From: Streptococcus sp. LPB0220
Lineage (GTDB): Bacteria; Bacillota; Bacilli; Lactobacillales; Streptococcaceae
Length of the DNA stretch: 64,000 nt
Reading direction: 5' to 3'
NCBI RefSeq assembly: GCF_008727815.1
Contig: NZ_CP044230.1
Location: 103,501 to 167,500 of the forward strand
In this document: piece by piece, positions 1 through 7,418 of the stretch
Numbering within the stretch: position 1 is the first letter of the stretch
Layout: each line of letters begins with the position of its first letter
Notes under the pieces: generated by a model
Told to the model about the DNA's origin: nothing
Seen by the model: the letters and a program-made list of their open reading frames with translations, nothing else
The model's database searches: none
Translations under genes and position numbers: made by a program

Positions 1-982
1 CTTGCATTCTTGGTACGAAGGACATCAATAGCACAATTGGAAAGAGCAGGATCATCATCAGGACGAGTGTCTGAGCAATGACGTTTAACATCTGAATCAA
101 GATAACGGGTATCGCTAATACAAAGGCTTCACAGATTTTAAAGATCACATAAAACATACGAGTAAAGATGAAATCTGGCATAGCTGAAACCCAACGGTTC
201 TTTTCACCATCATCATTAGCTCCATTTCCTAGTTCATCTAGATATTTATTGCGATCTTTAGACTTAACCGCTTTAAAGTTTCCATTCTTATCGCCTGTTC
301 CTAGTACCTTACTATCGTCAAAAGTTTCTTGTTTCCCATCTTGGCTATTCTTATATTTTCCATTTTCTTGACCTGTATTGACAAAAACGTAAGCTTTATA
401 AGATGTTTCTGCAATATAGCTATCTGCCATGGAATCACCAATTTTAATGGATTTATTATTGCCATATTCTACCTTGATATTCGTGATGTTTTTAGTGACA
501 TCTTTAGAGATATTATTGATAGTATCAAGTAGATACAGACCACCTGATGTTCCAGCGATTGTTCCAAAGTAACCAAATCCAAGGATGAGAACTAGAAAGA
601 CATGAAGGAGAGTTCTTGAAAAAGCTCCTTTCGAAAAGAAAAACTGATAAAAGAGATAGAAAGCTAGTATTAGAAGCAACATCGAAACGAGTGATTGTTT
701 TGCGACTCCACCAGAATTTGAACCGATAAATCCTTTCCAGATATTCATTGCTCCATTAAAGACATAGTTTTTATAGCTAGAGTAGAGATCAATTTTTTCA
801 AGAATTCGAATCAGCAAAGAAAAGAAGCCTACCACTGCATTTAGAATGAAAAAGAAGAAGTTGACGAAAAGCTCATTAATCAGAACCCAAGCCCCGTTAA
901 AGGAAGCGAACCCAGTAGGCTCCATATAGGACTTGAGAGAGAAGATATCGACTCCTCTTAGTTTGTCAAAAGCTTCTTGCAT
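1..982 (-). CDS. Polytopic conjugation membrane protein (VirB6/Tn916 Orf15/ConG-like), 3' end outside window
   Basis: An open frame runs leftward from an ATG at 982 (SD-like aggagg just upstream) off the window edge, giving at least 327 residues. It has several long hydrophobic stretches: around residues 30-60, a helix pair near 80-125, then a soluble Lys/Asp/Gly-rich loop, then more membrane segments near the edge. It follows the VirB4 gene by 11 bp, as Orf15 follows Orf16 in Tn916 and ConG follows ConE in ICEBs1. It probably forms the inner channel of the type IV secretion-like mating machine. The C-terminus is missing, so any fused domain cannot be seen. Family assignment rests on position and topology. 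Confidence 0.8.
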   Translation of the reverse strand, partial: MQEAFDKLRGVDIFSLKSYMEPTGFASFNGAWVLINELFVNFFFFILNAVVGFFSLLIRILEKIDLYSSYKNYVFNGAMNIWKGFIGSNSGGVAKQSLVSMLLLILAFYLFYQFFFSKGAFSRTLLHVFLVLILGFGYFGTIAGTSGGLYLLDTINNISKDVTKNITNIKVEYGNNKSIKIGDSMADSYIAETSYKAYVFVNTGQENGKYKNSQDGKQETFDDSKVLGTGDKNGNFKAVKSKDRNKYLDELGNGANDDGEKNRWVSAMPDFIFTRMFYVIFKICEAFVLAIPVILIQMLNVIAQTLVLMMILLFPIVLLMSFVPRMQ

Positions 983-993
983 GGATTCACCTC

Positions 994-3498
994 CTAACTA
1001 GCGTATTTATTTTCAAGGCTTGATGATACCGTAGCTTTCATTGGTTTTAGAAGCATATCAATATCTTCAAAGATGTTATGTACGGAAATCATATTGAGAT
1101 TGCCATACACGTCATAGTACAGGCATTGGCCAGAGATCATATTATCAATCCATTCGAGATTGCTTTCAGTGACTTCTAGATTGACGTGTTTTAGGATATC
1201 TTCACGTTCAGATTTTTCATAAAAAGCAAAGATAGTCCCAAACCCCGTTGTATCATCGTCATTTTCTGCATCATGTACAGATTGAGTAATCAGTGCCAAG
1301 GTATTGTTTTTGGAGCGTCCAATCCGACGCATATTTTTGATAACGGCTTTTCCTTCTGCGGACTTCATAAGAATCCATGCTTCATCAAAGAACTCAATGG
1401 TATCTTCATTTTCATTTCGTTCTCCAAAGTGGGTACAGAAGGCACCAAGCGCAAACATGAGGGCAATAGAGTTGCGTTCATGATCTGAAATTTTTGTGGA
1501 ATCATCCTTTGGGAGCTTGAGGTTGTTGACCTCAAGGATGGTCACCCGTGATTCATAGTTAAGTCCTTGAGTGGTTCCATCTGAAAAGGCTAGTTCCAAG
1601 ATAGAGTTTGTGACAATTGAAGTCAGATAACGACCAACCGAAGCAATTTCAGAGGAAGTGGATTCTCTAAGTACTTTTAGGACGTGTTTAAAGCCAACTT
1701 TCTCACCAGCGACTCGTTTTTCTACAATTGCATTAATAGCTTCTGTGATAGCTGTTTTCTGGTCCATTGTGACATCATCTACAGCTTGTAGTAGAAACTC
1801 AAGCATGTTTTTTGCGACCTCTACAGCCTGTTCTTTATCTAGAACGACAATAGGATCTAAGACACCGTGGTTTGATGGAAGCGAGCTATCCAGTGTCACA
1901 AAGTTAAAGTTCTCAATCTGTCTCTTTCGTTCAGGATAGAGACGTGCAAATTCAGGTGAGTTAATCACTTCTTGGTAGTGATTTCTAAGTTCACGTTTAG
2001 GGTCAATATAAAGGGTTTTAACATTTTGTAAAGCCACACTTAAAAAGATGATCTGAGCAAGGAAAGATTTTCCTTGACCTGTTGCACCCGTGATGATGAT
2101 ATGCGGGTTCTTGGTAATCTTTCCAGCGATATCTTCCTTATTTCCTACTGTCGCATTGTATAGGACAATGTTCTTTGAAGAATCAATAGCTTTCTCAATA
2201 TTGTCCCAACGGCCTGTCCAGTTATCTACTCGGCCAATATACCAACCGATACGGTTTCCAGAAGAGGTATTGGTGAAGGGCATAAGTTCTGAAAATCCAC
2301 GAGCTGTGACCATATGTGTCCAGGTGCGAGTTTTCTTTTGGAGGTTTTCCCCATAGAGCAGGGCTTGAAAGAGATAAGGTCCGTCTTGAGAGGCCTCACT
2401 GATTTCAACGCCCATATCATCAAAATAGTTCAAAACCACTTGCCGTCTTTGTCGTAGTTGGTTCACACTAGAAGCAGAAACAATCAGATAGGCTCCGTAT
2501 TCGATGATATCTTCCTTGTTTCCGACTTTCTTCATTAAGTCCTTTAGGGAGATAGAACCCATGATGATCTCGTCTTGTTGGACAGTATCGGTATTTTCTG
2601 CCTCTTCCATGATGTTTCTGTAACGTGTATTCGAGCGTCCCATTCGACCCTTGATTTTACCAGTATCAATGAATTCTGCCTTGATTCGTAGCTCAACGGG
2701 AAAGTTTAAGCGTTGGATAAATTCGCCCAGGTGAAAACCATTGAATTGAACAGGAAATTTACCTACAGGAAGAATAGTTACAAAGGAAGATCCATAAGGG
2801 CTTTCTAGCTTGAGAAAGCCACCTTTTAGGACTTTGATCAAGGTATCTGTGATATTGAATTGAGCACGATTGGCCAGGACCTCCTTCTTGTAGTGAGGGA
2901 TATAGCGAAGGTACTGCATCCGCTGGTAATAAAAGAGTTCTTCATTAGATAACCGTTTTGCCCGAAGGACAGAGAAGGCTTGGAAAATGGTGAATTCATC
3001 ACTTTTATAGTCTTCATACCAAGTGGGACTTAATTCATATTCATAGCCAAGACCCTTTGCGATCTTTTCAGTGAACTCATTAAAGCTCTCATAGGCCAAG
3101 TCTTTGACTGTAGCTCCATGATTTTGTTTGCGTAAAGTCACTCCTACGACCCAGTCAAACTGATAAGGGATTTCCATTTCATCTGTTAGGCGATCCACTG
3201 TGTATAGAAGAAGTTCTTCTCCTAGTTCACGACTGTCATCTGCTAGAGCATCTGAAAAGTCTCGCATTTTCTCTTCTAAGAGATAGTCTTTAGGGATCAG
3301 AGATATTTCAAAGAACTTGTTTTTCTGGAGCTTCTTCATCATTTGAGCAACCGTAATTTTATGTTTGCCCTTTTTTTCATCATCTGTAATGGTGATGGGA
3401 GTGTTAGGAATACGATAATAAGCAACGACTGTTTGATCTTTTTTGAGAGCTAGATTTTCATGTGTTTCCCTTATAGGATAAGTTAAAGTAATACTCAT
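994..3498 (-). CDS. VirB4-type conjugation ATPase (Tn916 Orf16/ICEBs1 ConE-like)
   Basis: 834 aa from the ATG at 3498. An upstream in-frame ATG at 3537 is less likely because the aggagg at 3501-3509 sits correctly for 3498. A Walker A motif (GATGQGKS, about residues 471-478) and a Walker B-like stretch (EDTIEFFDEAW) in the C-terminal half identify a VirB4/TraC ATPase. It energises the mating-pair apparatus at the cytoplasmic membrane. Length fits Tn916 Orf16 (about 815 aa). It sits between the TcpE-like and Orf15-like genes, the usual Tn916/ICEBs1 order. It appears intact. Confidence 0.93.
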   Translation of the reverse strand: MSITLTYPIRETHENLALKKDQTVVAYYRIPNTPITITDDEKKGKHKITVAQMMKKLQKNKFFEISLIPKDYLLEEKMRDFSDALADDSRELGEELLLYTVDRLTDEMEIPYQFDWVVGVTLRKQNHGATVKDLAYESFNEFTEKIAKGLGYEYELSPTWYEDYKSDEFTIFQAFSVLRAKRLSNEELFYYQRMQYLRYIPHYKKEVLANRAQFNITDTLIKVLKGGFLKLESPYGSSFVTILPVGKFPVQFNGFHLGEFIQRLNFPVELRIKAEFIDTGKIKGRMGRSNTRYRNIMEEAENTDTVQQDEIIMGSISLKDLMKKVGNKEDIIEYGAYLIVSASSVNQLRQRRQVVLNYFDDMGVEISEASQDGPYLFQALLYGENLQKKTRTWTHMVTARGFSELMPFTNTSSGNRIGWYIGRVDNWTGRWDNIEKAIDSSKNIVLYNATVGNKEDIAGKITKNPHIIITGATGQGKSFLAQIIFLSVALQNVKTLYIDPKRELRNHYQEVINSPEFARLYPERKRQIENFNFVTLDSSLPSNHGVLDPIVVLDKEQAVEVAKNMLEFLLQAVDDVTMDQKTAITEAINAIVEKRVAGEKVGFKHVLKVLRESTSSEIASVGRYLTSIVTNSILELAFSDGTTQGLNYESRVTILEVNNLKLPKDDSTKISDHERNSIALMFALGAFCTHFGERNENEDTIEFFDEAWILMKSAEGKAVIKNMRRIGRSKNNTLALITQSVHDAENDDDTTGFGTIFAFYEKSEREDILKHVNLEVTESNLEWIDNMISGQCLYYDVYGNLNMISVHNIFEDIDMLLKPMKATVSSSLENKYAS

Positions 3499-3511
3499 AG
3501 GTCCTCCTTTT

Positions 3512-3922
3512 CTATAGATTTGTTTTTTCAAAGACAATTTCTTCTATAGGTTCTATTCGATCTTCATGGTAGATAGCTTTTTTGTTTAGCTTAAAGTCCC
3601 AGAAGTAAATCAGGTAATCTCCCATAAAGACGTGCATCTTTTTACCGTGAGGCTCGTATTCAGTATAGAATTTAGCCAATTTGTAAGGGAGATACCAATA
3701 GAGCAAGAGAGAAATTGAGTGAGTAATTTTTGCGAGTGGCACAAAGATAAAACCTCCAAAGAGTAACATGGCCACAAAGACGATGATAAAAACAATGAAA
3801 AAGGACAACTGCATAGGTGTCGCAAAGTACCATAGTCGAGTGCCCTTTTTTGTCTTGATTTCTTGGATCCAATAAGGAGCATTTAGGCCCTTACTGTAAT
3901 CATAAAGTCTTTCTTCATTCAT
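3512..3922 (-). CDS. TcpE/ConD-like conjugation membrane protein (Tn916 Orf17)
   Basis: 136 aa. A basic N-terminus is followed by two close hydrophobic segments (about residues 38-60 and 65-85) and a hydrophilic C-terminal tail with an aromatic YLIYFWDFKLNKKAIYHEDRI stretch typical of TcpE-family proteins. In ICEBs1 and Tn916 this protein lies directly upstream of the VirB4 ATPase and helps to dock it at the membrane. Here the stop lies 13 bp before the VirB4 start and the start is 2 bp after the upstream gene, so translation is probably coupled. Confidence 0.85.
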   Translation of the reverse strand: MNEERLYDYSKGLNAPYWIQEIKTKKGTRLWYFATPMQLSFFIVFIIVFVAMLLFGGFIFVPLAKITHSISLLLYWYLPYKLAKFYTEYEPHGKKMHVFMGDYLIYFWDFKLNKKAIYHEDRIEPIEEIVFEKTNL

Positions 3923-3924
3923 AC

Positions 3925-4149
3925 TTAAAGTCCTGATTCAATACCGAAGAGTCGTAGGAACCAGCCGACTGCTTTTAGGATATCTTGTCCTTTCGCAATT
4001 GAAACAATAACGGCATAGAAACCAACGACAGAGAAGAGTTGAAGCCAAGAGCTGTTCCGCCAAGCCTTGATCGCTAAGAGCACGGCAATGGCTGTCAGGA
4101 TCCAAATTCCATCACCCTGAAGGAAGGTTCGTAGATTGTTTGTATTCAT
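3925..4149 (-). CDS. Small conjugation membrane protein (TcpD/ConC-like)
   Basis: 74 aa with two hydrophobic segments (about 14-28 and 35-50) and a charged loop between them. It lies between the VirB8-like TcpC gene and the TcpE gene, the position of ConC in ICEBs1 and TcpD-type proteins in other Gram-positive elements. Position and topology are the only evidence. It is likely a small structural subunit of the mating channel. Confidence 0.75.
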   Translation of the reverse strand: MNTNNLRTFLQGDGIWILTAIAVLLAIKAWRNSSWLQLFSVVGFYAVIVSIAKGQDILKAVGWFLRLFGIESGL

Positions 4150-4158
4150 AGAGTTCTC

Positions 4159-5154
4159 CTATTCTTTATCATTTGCGTAATTCAGTGGAATGGTGTGTTC
4201 TAGTTTTGAGACATAGTAGGTCTTTTCTTTTTCTGAGAGAGTAAAGGTGAAGTTTTCCGAGTGAGTGGTACCTCCAACTTCAAAGGTAGCTTGGACATAA
4301 GCGATTAAATCATCACCGTCCTGTTTGAGATAAGTGTAGTCGATCGTTTTGAAAGTGCTATTTGCGATGATATCCACATCCTTAGCAATCAGATTAAGGT
4401 TATCTTGGTTAGTAGTATAGTTGGTAAAGAAGACCTTGAGGAATTTTTCTACCTTCTTTCGCTCACTGTCTGAAAAATGATCATTGGCAGTTAATTGGAG
4501 CTTATCATCTTCGCTAAAGTGTCCAGCTTGTGAGGATTCAATGGCAGAAAACCAAGGAAGGCCAGAAACGTAATATTTTCCATCTTTTTCATCAAATGGA
4601 ATATTGAAACCTGTCACAATTTCTTTTTCTTCTGTGTTGTTATCCCGATGGATACTTTCCTTGTATTTAATCTTATAGGTCGCAACCTTCCCTTCTACAG
4701 TCACTAACTGAGAATAGAGAAGTTCACTAGGATTTCGAACTTGACCTTGGGCTTTCACATCAGGAATGAAGTTGTAAAAGCTGTTTAAGTATTCCACTTG
4801 AGCTTGTTGTTTGTCTCCTTCTTGTGGAAGGGTGAAATAAGCGTAGACATAGTCGTTCAAGTAGTACTGGAGTTTGTAGTCGTATTTTCTACTAGACTCC
4901 ACTGGTTGTGCCTTTTGTTTTTTAGTAGCCTCCACTTGAGCTTGTAGTGTACCTACCTTATTTGAAAGTGTGATAGCACGGATAGATCCCAAGAAGCCAA
5001 CAAATAGGAGGAAAGCAATTCCTCCTATGACTGCAATATTGACGGTCTTTTTATTGGTGACTTTTAGTTTTGGTGGACCTCCTTTTTTGTCTATCTTCTT
5101 AAAATGTGATAGATATTCTTTTGCTTGAAGCAAGTAGCGTTTAGCTTTATCCAT
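4159..5154 (-). CDS. VirB8-like conjugation protein TcpC (Tn916 Orf13/ConB-like)
   Basis: 331 aa: about 38 cytoplasmic residues, one membrane segment (about 39-58), a short coiled-coil-like stretch (NKVGTLQAQVEATKKQK) and a long extracellular part. That part fits the two NTF2-like domains of TcpC/ConB. In this family it is the bitopic scaffold of the mating machine on the outer face of the membrane. It sits 10 bp upstream of the ConC-like gene, and the order TcpC-ConC-TcpE-VirB4 matches ICEBs1 conB-conE. It appears full length. Confidence 0.88.
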   Translation of the reverse strand: MDKAKRYLLQAKEYLSHFKKIDKKGGPPKLKVTNKKTVNIAVIGGIAFLLFVGFLGSIRAITLSNKVGTLQAQVEATKKQKAQPVESSRKYDYKLQYYLNDYVYAYFTLPQEGDKQQAQVEYLNSFYNFIPDVKAQGQVRNPSELLYSQLVTVEGKVATYKIKYKESIHRDNNTEEKEIVTGFNIPFDEKDGKYYVSGLPWFSAIESSQAGHFSEDDKLQLTANDHFSDSERKKVEKFLKVFFTNYTTNQDNLNLIAKDVDIIANSTFKTIDYTYLKQDGDDLIAYVQATFEVGGTTHSENFTFTLSEKEKTYYVSKLEHTIPLNYANDKE

Positions 5155-5165
5155 AGATCCTCCTT

Positions 5166-5723
5166 TTAGAGAGTAGCGAGTTCAATGAGCTTTGAGCCCT
5201 TTGCATAGAGGCGCTTATTGGCTTTTTCGATCTCGCCATTAATGTAATAGTAGCCTCGTAGCTCAGTTTGGAGTTGTTCGATCAGGTCAGGTTTTAGGTC
5301 TTTGGCTTCTTCTTTTTTAAGGAGACTATTTAATTCTCCAGCCTTGGTCCAAGCCTCTCTGTGATCTTTCTTTTTAAGTAATTCTCCCAGTTCATTCGTG
5401 ACTTGAGAGACTTTCTTTTCAAAAATAGTTTTAGTAGCCATTTCAATTTCCTTTCTAAATTTTTCTTGATTGTCTTTGATGGTCTTTTGGATATAAGTAA
5501 TGAGTGAGGGGCGCATTTTTTTATTCACGCTCAACACTTGACCATCTAGCGTGAAACAGGCATGTTCATAGTCATAGAAACCTTTCGCATCTGGTGCTTT
5601 TTCGGTAGATCTTCCAGCGCATTCATAGTAGAAGTCCTTTCCTTTTCGTAAGAGAACATACATATGCCAGAATTCTTGTTCTGGAAGAAGCAGAAAGTCT
5701 GCTTGATAAATCTTCTTCAGCAT
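5166..5723 (-). CDS. Conserved ICE protein of unknown function, 185 aa
   Basis: I chose the ATG at 5723, giving MLKKIYQADFLLLPEQ, because it follows the upstream stop directly (tgaGATG). An in-frame ATG at 5747 would overlap the upstream gene. The N-terminal half is a compact mixed region with FYYECAGR and FYDYEHACF segments. The C-terminal half is strongly charged and helical (about residues 90-180), possibly coiled coil. There is no signal peptide or membrane segment. It lies between the relaxase and TcpC genes. I do not recognise a domain. It may be a cytoplasmic accessory factor of transfer. Confidence 0.7.
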   Translation of the reverse strand: MLKKIYQADFLLLPEQEFWHMYVLLRKGKDFYYECAGRSTEKAPDAKGFYDYEHACFTLDGQVLSVNKKMRPSLITYIQKTIKDNQEKFRKEIEMATKTIFEKKVSQVTNELGELLKKKDHREAWTKAGELNSLLKKEEAKDLKPDLIEQLQTELRGYYYINGEIEKANKRLYAKGSKLIELATL

Positions 5724-5724
5724 C

Positions 5725-5958
5725 TCAAGAAGCCTCAAGCAGATCATCGTAGCCTAGAGCTTGGTAGATAAAATCTGAATCAAACCAGAGCCAGTCATTG
5801 ATTTGTACTTCTGTTGGTGTATTCCCAGAGAAGATATCTTCACAAATGACGGTTAGAGTATCTACTCCACCACGTTCACGGACAGTGTTCAAGGTGGTTA
5901 GTCCACCAGACCAGGCTTTAAAGTTATCTAGTGAATTAATTTGAACTTTGTATTCCAT
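5725..5958 (-). CDS. Small conserved ICE protein of unknown function, 77 aa
   Basis: An acidic 77-residue protein (MEYKVQINSLDNFKAWSGG at the start) with no membrane segment. It begins 14 bp after the relaxase stop and ends next to the start of the 185-aa gene, so the two are probably translationally coupled. I assign no function. Position between relaxase and TcpC suggests a role in DNA processing or in a switch between replication and transfer, but this is only inferred. Confidence 0.7.
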   Translation of the reverse strand: MEYKVQINSLDNFKAWSGGLTTLNTVRERGGVDTLTVICEDIFSGNTPTEVQINDWLWFDSDFIYQALGYDDLLEAS

Positions 5959-5972
5959 ATCGTTTTTCCTTT

Positions 5973-7205
5973 CTAGTGTTCATATTGTTTATTAGCTTTG
6001 AGAAGTCGTAACATGGCTTTTCCTCGATCAGTGATCTCCCCACTATTTTGAATCATCTTCATGTATTCTGTTTGCAGGATTTTATCTGCTTCAGTGACTA
6101 GTGCAAGGGAGTTAGCAACTTGATAGGTCAGCCAGCGAATGGTTCGCTCAATACTGTATGGTTGTGGGTTGGTTGAGAGTTTTAAGGGTTCGACACCCCC
6201 AAAGAGCCGTTGCCATTTTTCGTCGGGTTTATAGGCTCCAAAACGAGTAACTCCATCATAGACTTGGATTTCTTTATTGACGATGCCTCTAGCGATTTCT
6301 CCGAGATCTACACCGTTGATATATTCCTCCACAATGCCCTGAGCTTTCTGATCTGAAAAACGGAGTTCATAGCGATTCCAGATACCAAAAATCTCCAAGG
6401 ATTCGTCCAAGGAGATGTTTTCCATTCTAGCAATTTCATAGCGCTTTTCATAAAAGTTGAAGTAGAGTTGACTTTGACGGCTCCCAAAGTAAATGGACAA
6501 GCCGTGATTCGCTTCCATGTCTTCATTATCTGTGAAAGATCCACCACCTGTGATATTCCATTTCTTGATCGTATCTAGAACAATCTCTTTGGAATAGAGT
6601 TTATCAATCAATTTAGGGATTTGAATTTGTTCGTCCTCGTGACCGTAACCCTTATAGAGTTCATCTAGAGCAATATCGAGTCGCTTCACCCGAACATCTT
6701 CATAGGAATAAAGAATGTTTTGAAGAAAGATCTGCCAAGTGATTCCCTTGTCTTCTAGAAGCAATTCCAACTCACGGCATCCTTGCCCGGATAGTTGAAG
6801 ACAAGTTTGGTAGTCATTGGTCACAGACTTATCAAAGAAATCAAAAATCCAGATGTTTCCTCGTTGCCACAAGTGGGTATAGTTCATAAGACGGGTTTCT
6901 TGGTCTGTAAATTCACTTAGGTGGCAGTGAAGAAAGTTTTCACAGAAAGCATCTAAATCTTTTAATCGAGGAAAGGTCAATCGTAGATAGTCGATTTGAG
7001 CCCGAAGACTGTTTTTATCGCAATCTTGATAGTAACCAAGTCTTTCTTTTAGTTCTCTAAACTTATCAATTGTCAGTCCTCTTTCGCCTGTTTCATAAGA
7101 GCGATAGGTTCTTGTAGGTAGATCAACAGCTTGTGCAAATGCTTTTTGACTAAGTCCTGTTTGTTTTCTGAAATTCTTAATATGAAAAGGACTAATCTTG
7201 TCCAT
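5973..7205 (-). CDS. MobT-family relaxase with N-terminal HTH (Rep_trans fold; Tn916 Orf20/NicK-like)
   Basis: 410 aa. Residues about 7-58 form an XRE-type HTH (NFRKQTGLSQKAFAQAVDLP, then YRSYETGERG). The rest resembles rolling-circle replication initiators of the Rep_trans/MobT type (segments such as RLDIALDELYKGY and YEKRYEIARM). These enzymes nick one strand at oriT, bind the 5' end through a tyrosine and also start rolling-circle replication of the excised ICE. I cannot assign the catalytic tyrosine by eye. The oriT candidate lies about 130 bp upstream (7333-7358), in the usual place between coupling-protein and relaxase genes. Confidence 0.9.
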   Translation of the reverse strand: MDKISPFHIKNFRKQTGLSQKAFAQAVDLPTRTYRSYETGERGLTIDKFRELKERLGYYQDCDKNSLRAQIDYLRLTFPRLKDLDAFCENFLHCHLSEFTDQETRLMNYTHLWQRGNIWIFDFFDKSVTNDYQTCLQLSGQGCRELELLLEDKGITWQIFLQNILYSYEDVRVKRLDIALDELYKGYGHEDEQIQIPKLIDKLYSKEIVLDTIKKWNITGGGSFTDNEDMEANHGLSIYFGSRQSQLYFNFYEKRYEIARMENISLDESLEIFGIWNRYELRFSDQKAQGIVEEYINGVDLGEIARGIVNKEIQVYDGVTRFGAYKPDEKWQRLFGGVEPLKLSTNPQPYSIERTIRWLTYQVANSLALVTEADKILQTEYMKMIQNSGEITDRGKAMLRLLKANKQYEH

Positions 7206-7228
7206 TCATCGCAACACCTCTTTCTAAC

Positions 7229-7264
7229 AAAGTGACACACTTTTTTGACGAAAGTGACACACTT
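7229..7264. repeat. Two 14-bp direct repeats upstream of the relaxase gene
   Basis: The 14-mer aaagtgacacactt occurs at 7229-7242 and again at 7251-7264, start to start 22 bp, about two helical turns. It lies between the relaxase start and the oriT hairpin. Such spacing suits a dimeric or tandem HTH protein. It could be the HTH-dependent binding site of the relaxase at oriT, or an operator for the relaxase gene. The repeats are seen directly; function is inferred. Confidence 0.6.
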
Positions 7265-7332
7265 CATAAAAATTGAAAACTCAACTCCCATAAGGAATGA
7301 GGAGGGGTGGACTTGGCGTTTTTGCCAAATGT

Positions 7333-7358
7333 AACCCCCCTATTAGAAAACGGGGGTT
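7333..7358. other. Candidate origin of transfer (oriT) hairpin
   Basis: A 7-bp inverted repeat AACCCCC (7333-7339) / GGGGGTT (7352-7358) encloses a short AT-rich loop. This matches the C-run/G-run hairpin at oriT of Tn916 and ICEBs1, where the MobT relaxase nicks near the G-rich arm. It lies in the 207-bp gap between relaxase and coupling-protein genes, where oriT sits in this superfamily. The nick position cannot be read from sequence alone. Confidence 0.75.
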
Positions 7359-7399
7359 GAAGTTTCATCATGGCCTAGAGACTTCGGGCTACGGTCTGC

Positions 7400-7418
7400 G
7401 CCTGACCTTCGGTCAGGC
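7400..7418. repeat. Perfect hairpin over the end of the coupling-protein gene
   Basis: GCCTGACC (7400-7407), 3-nt loop, GGTCAGGC (7411-7418). The right arm covers the TGA stop of the coupling-protein gene (7413-7415). No T-run follows on either strand, so it is not an ordinary intrinsic terminator. It may stabilise the mRNA 3' end or form part of the wider oriT structure. Confidence 0.55.
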
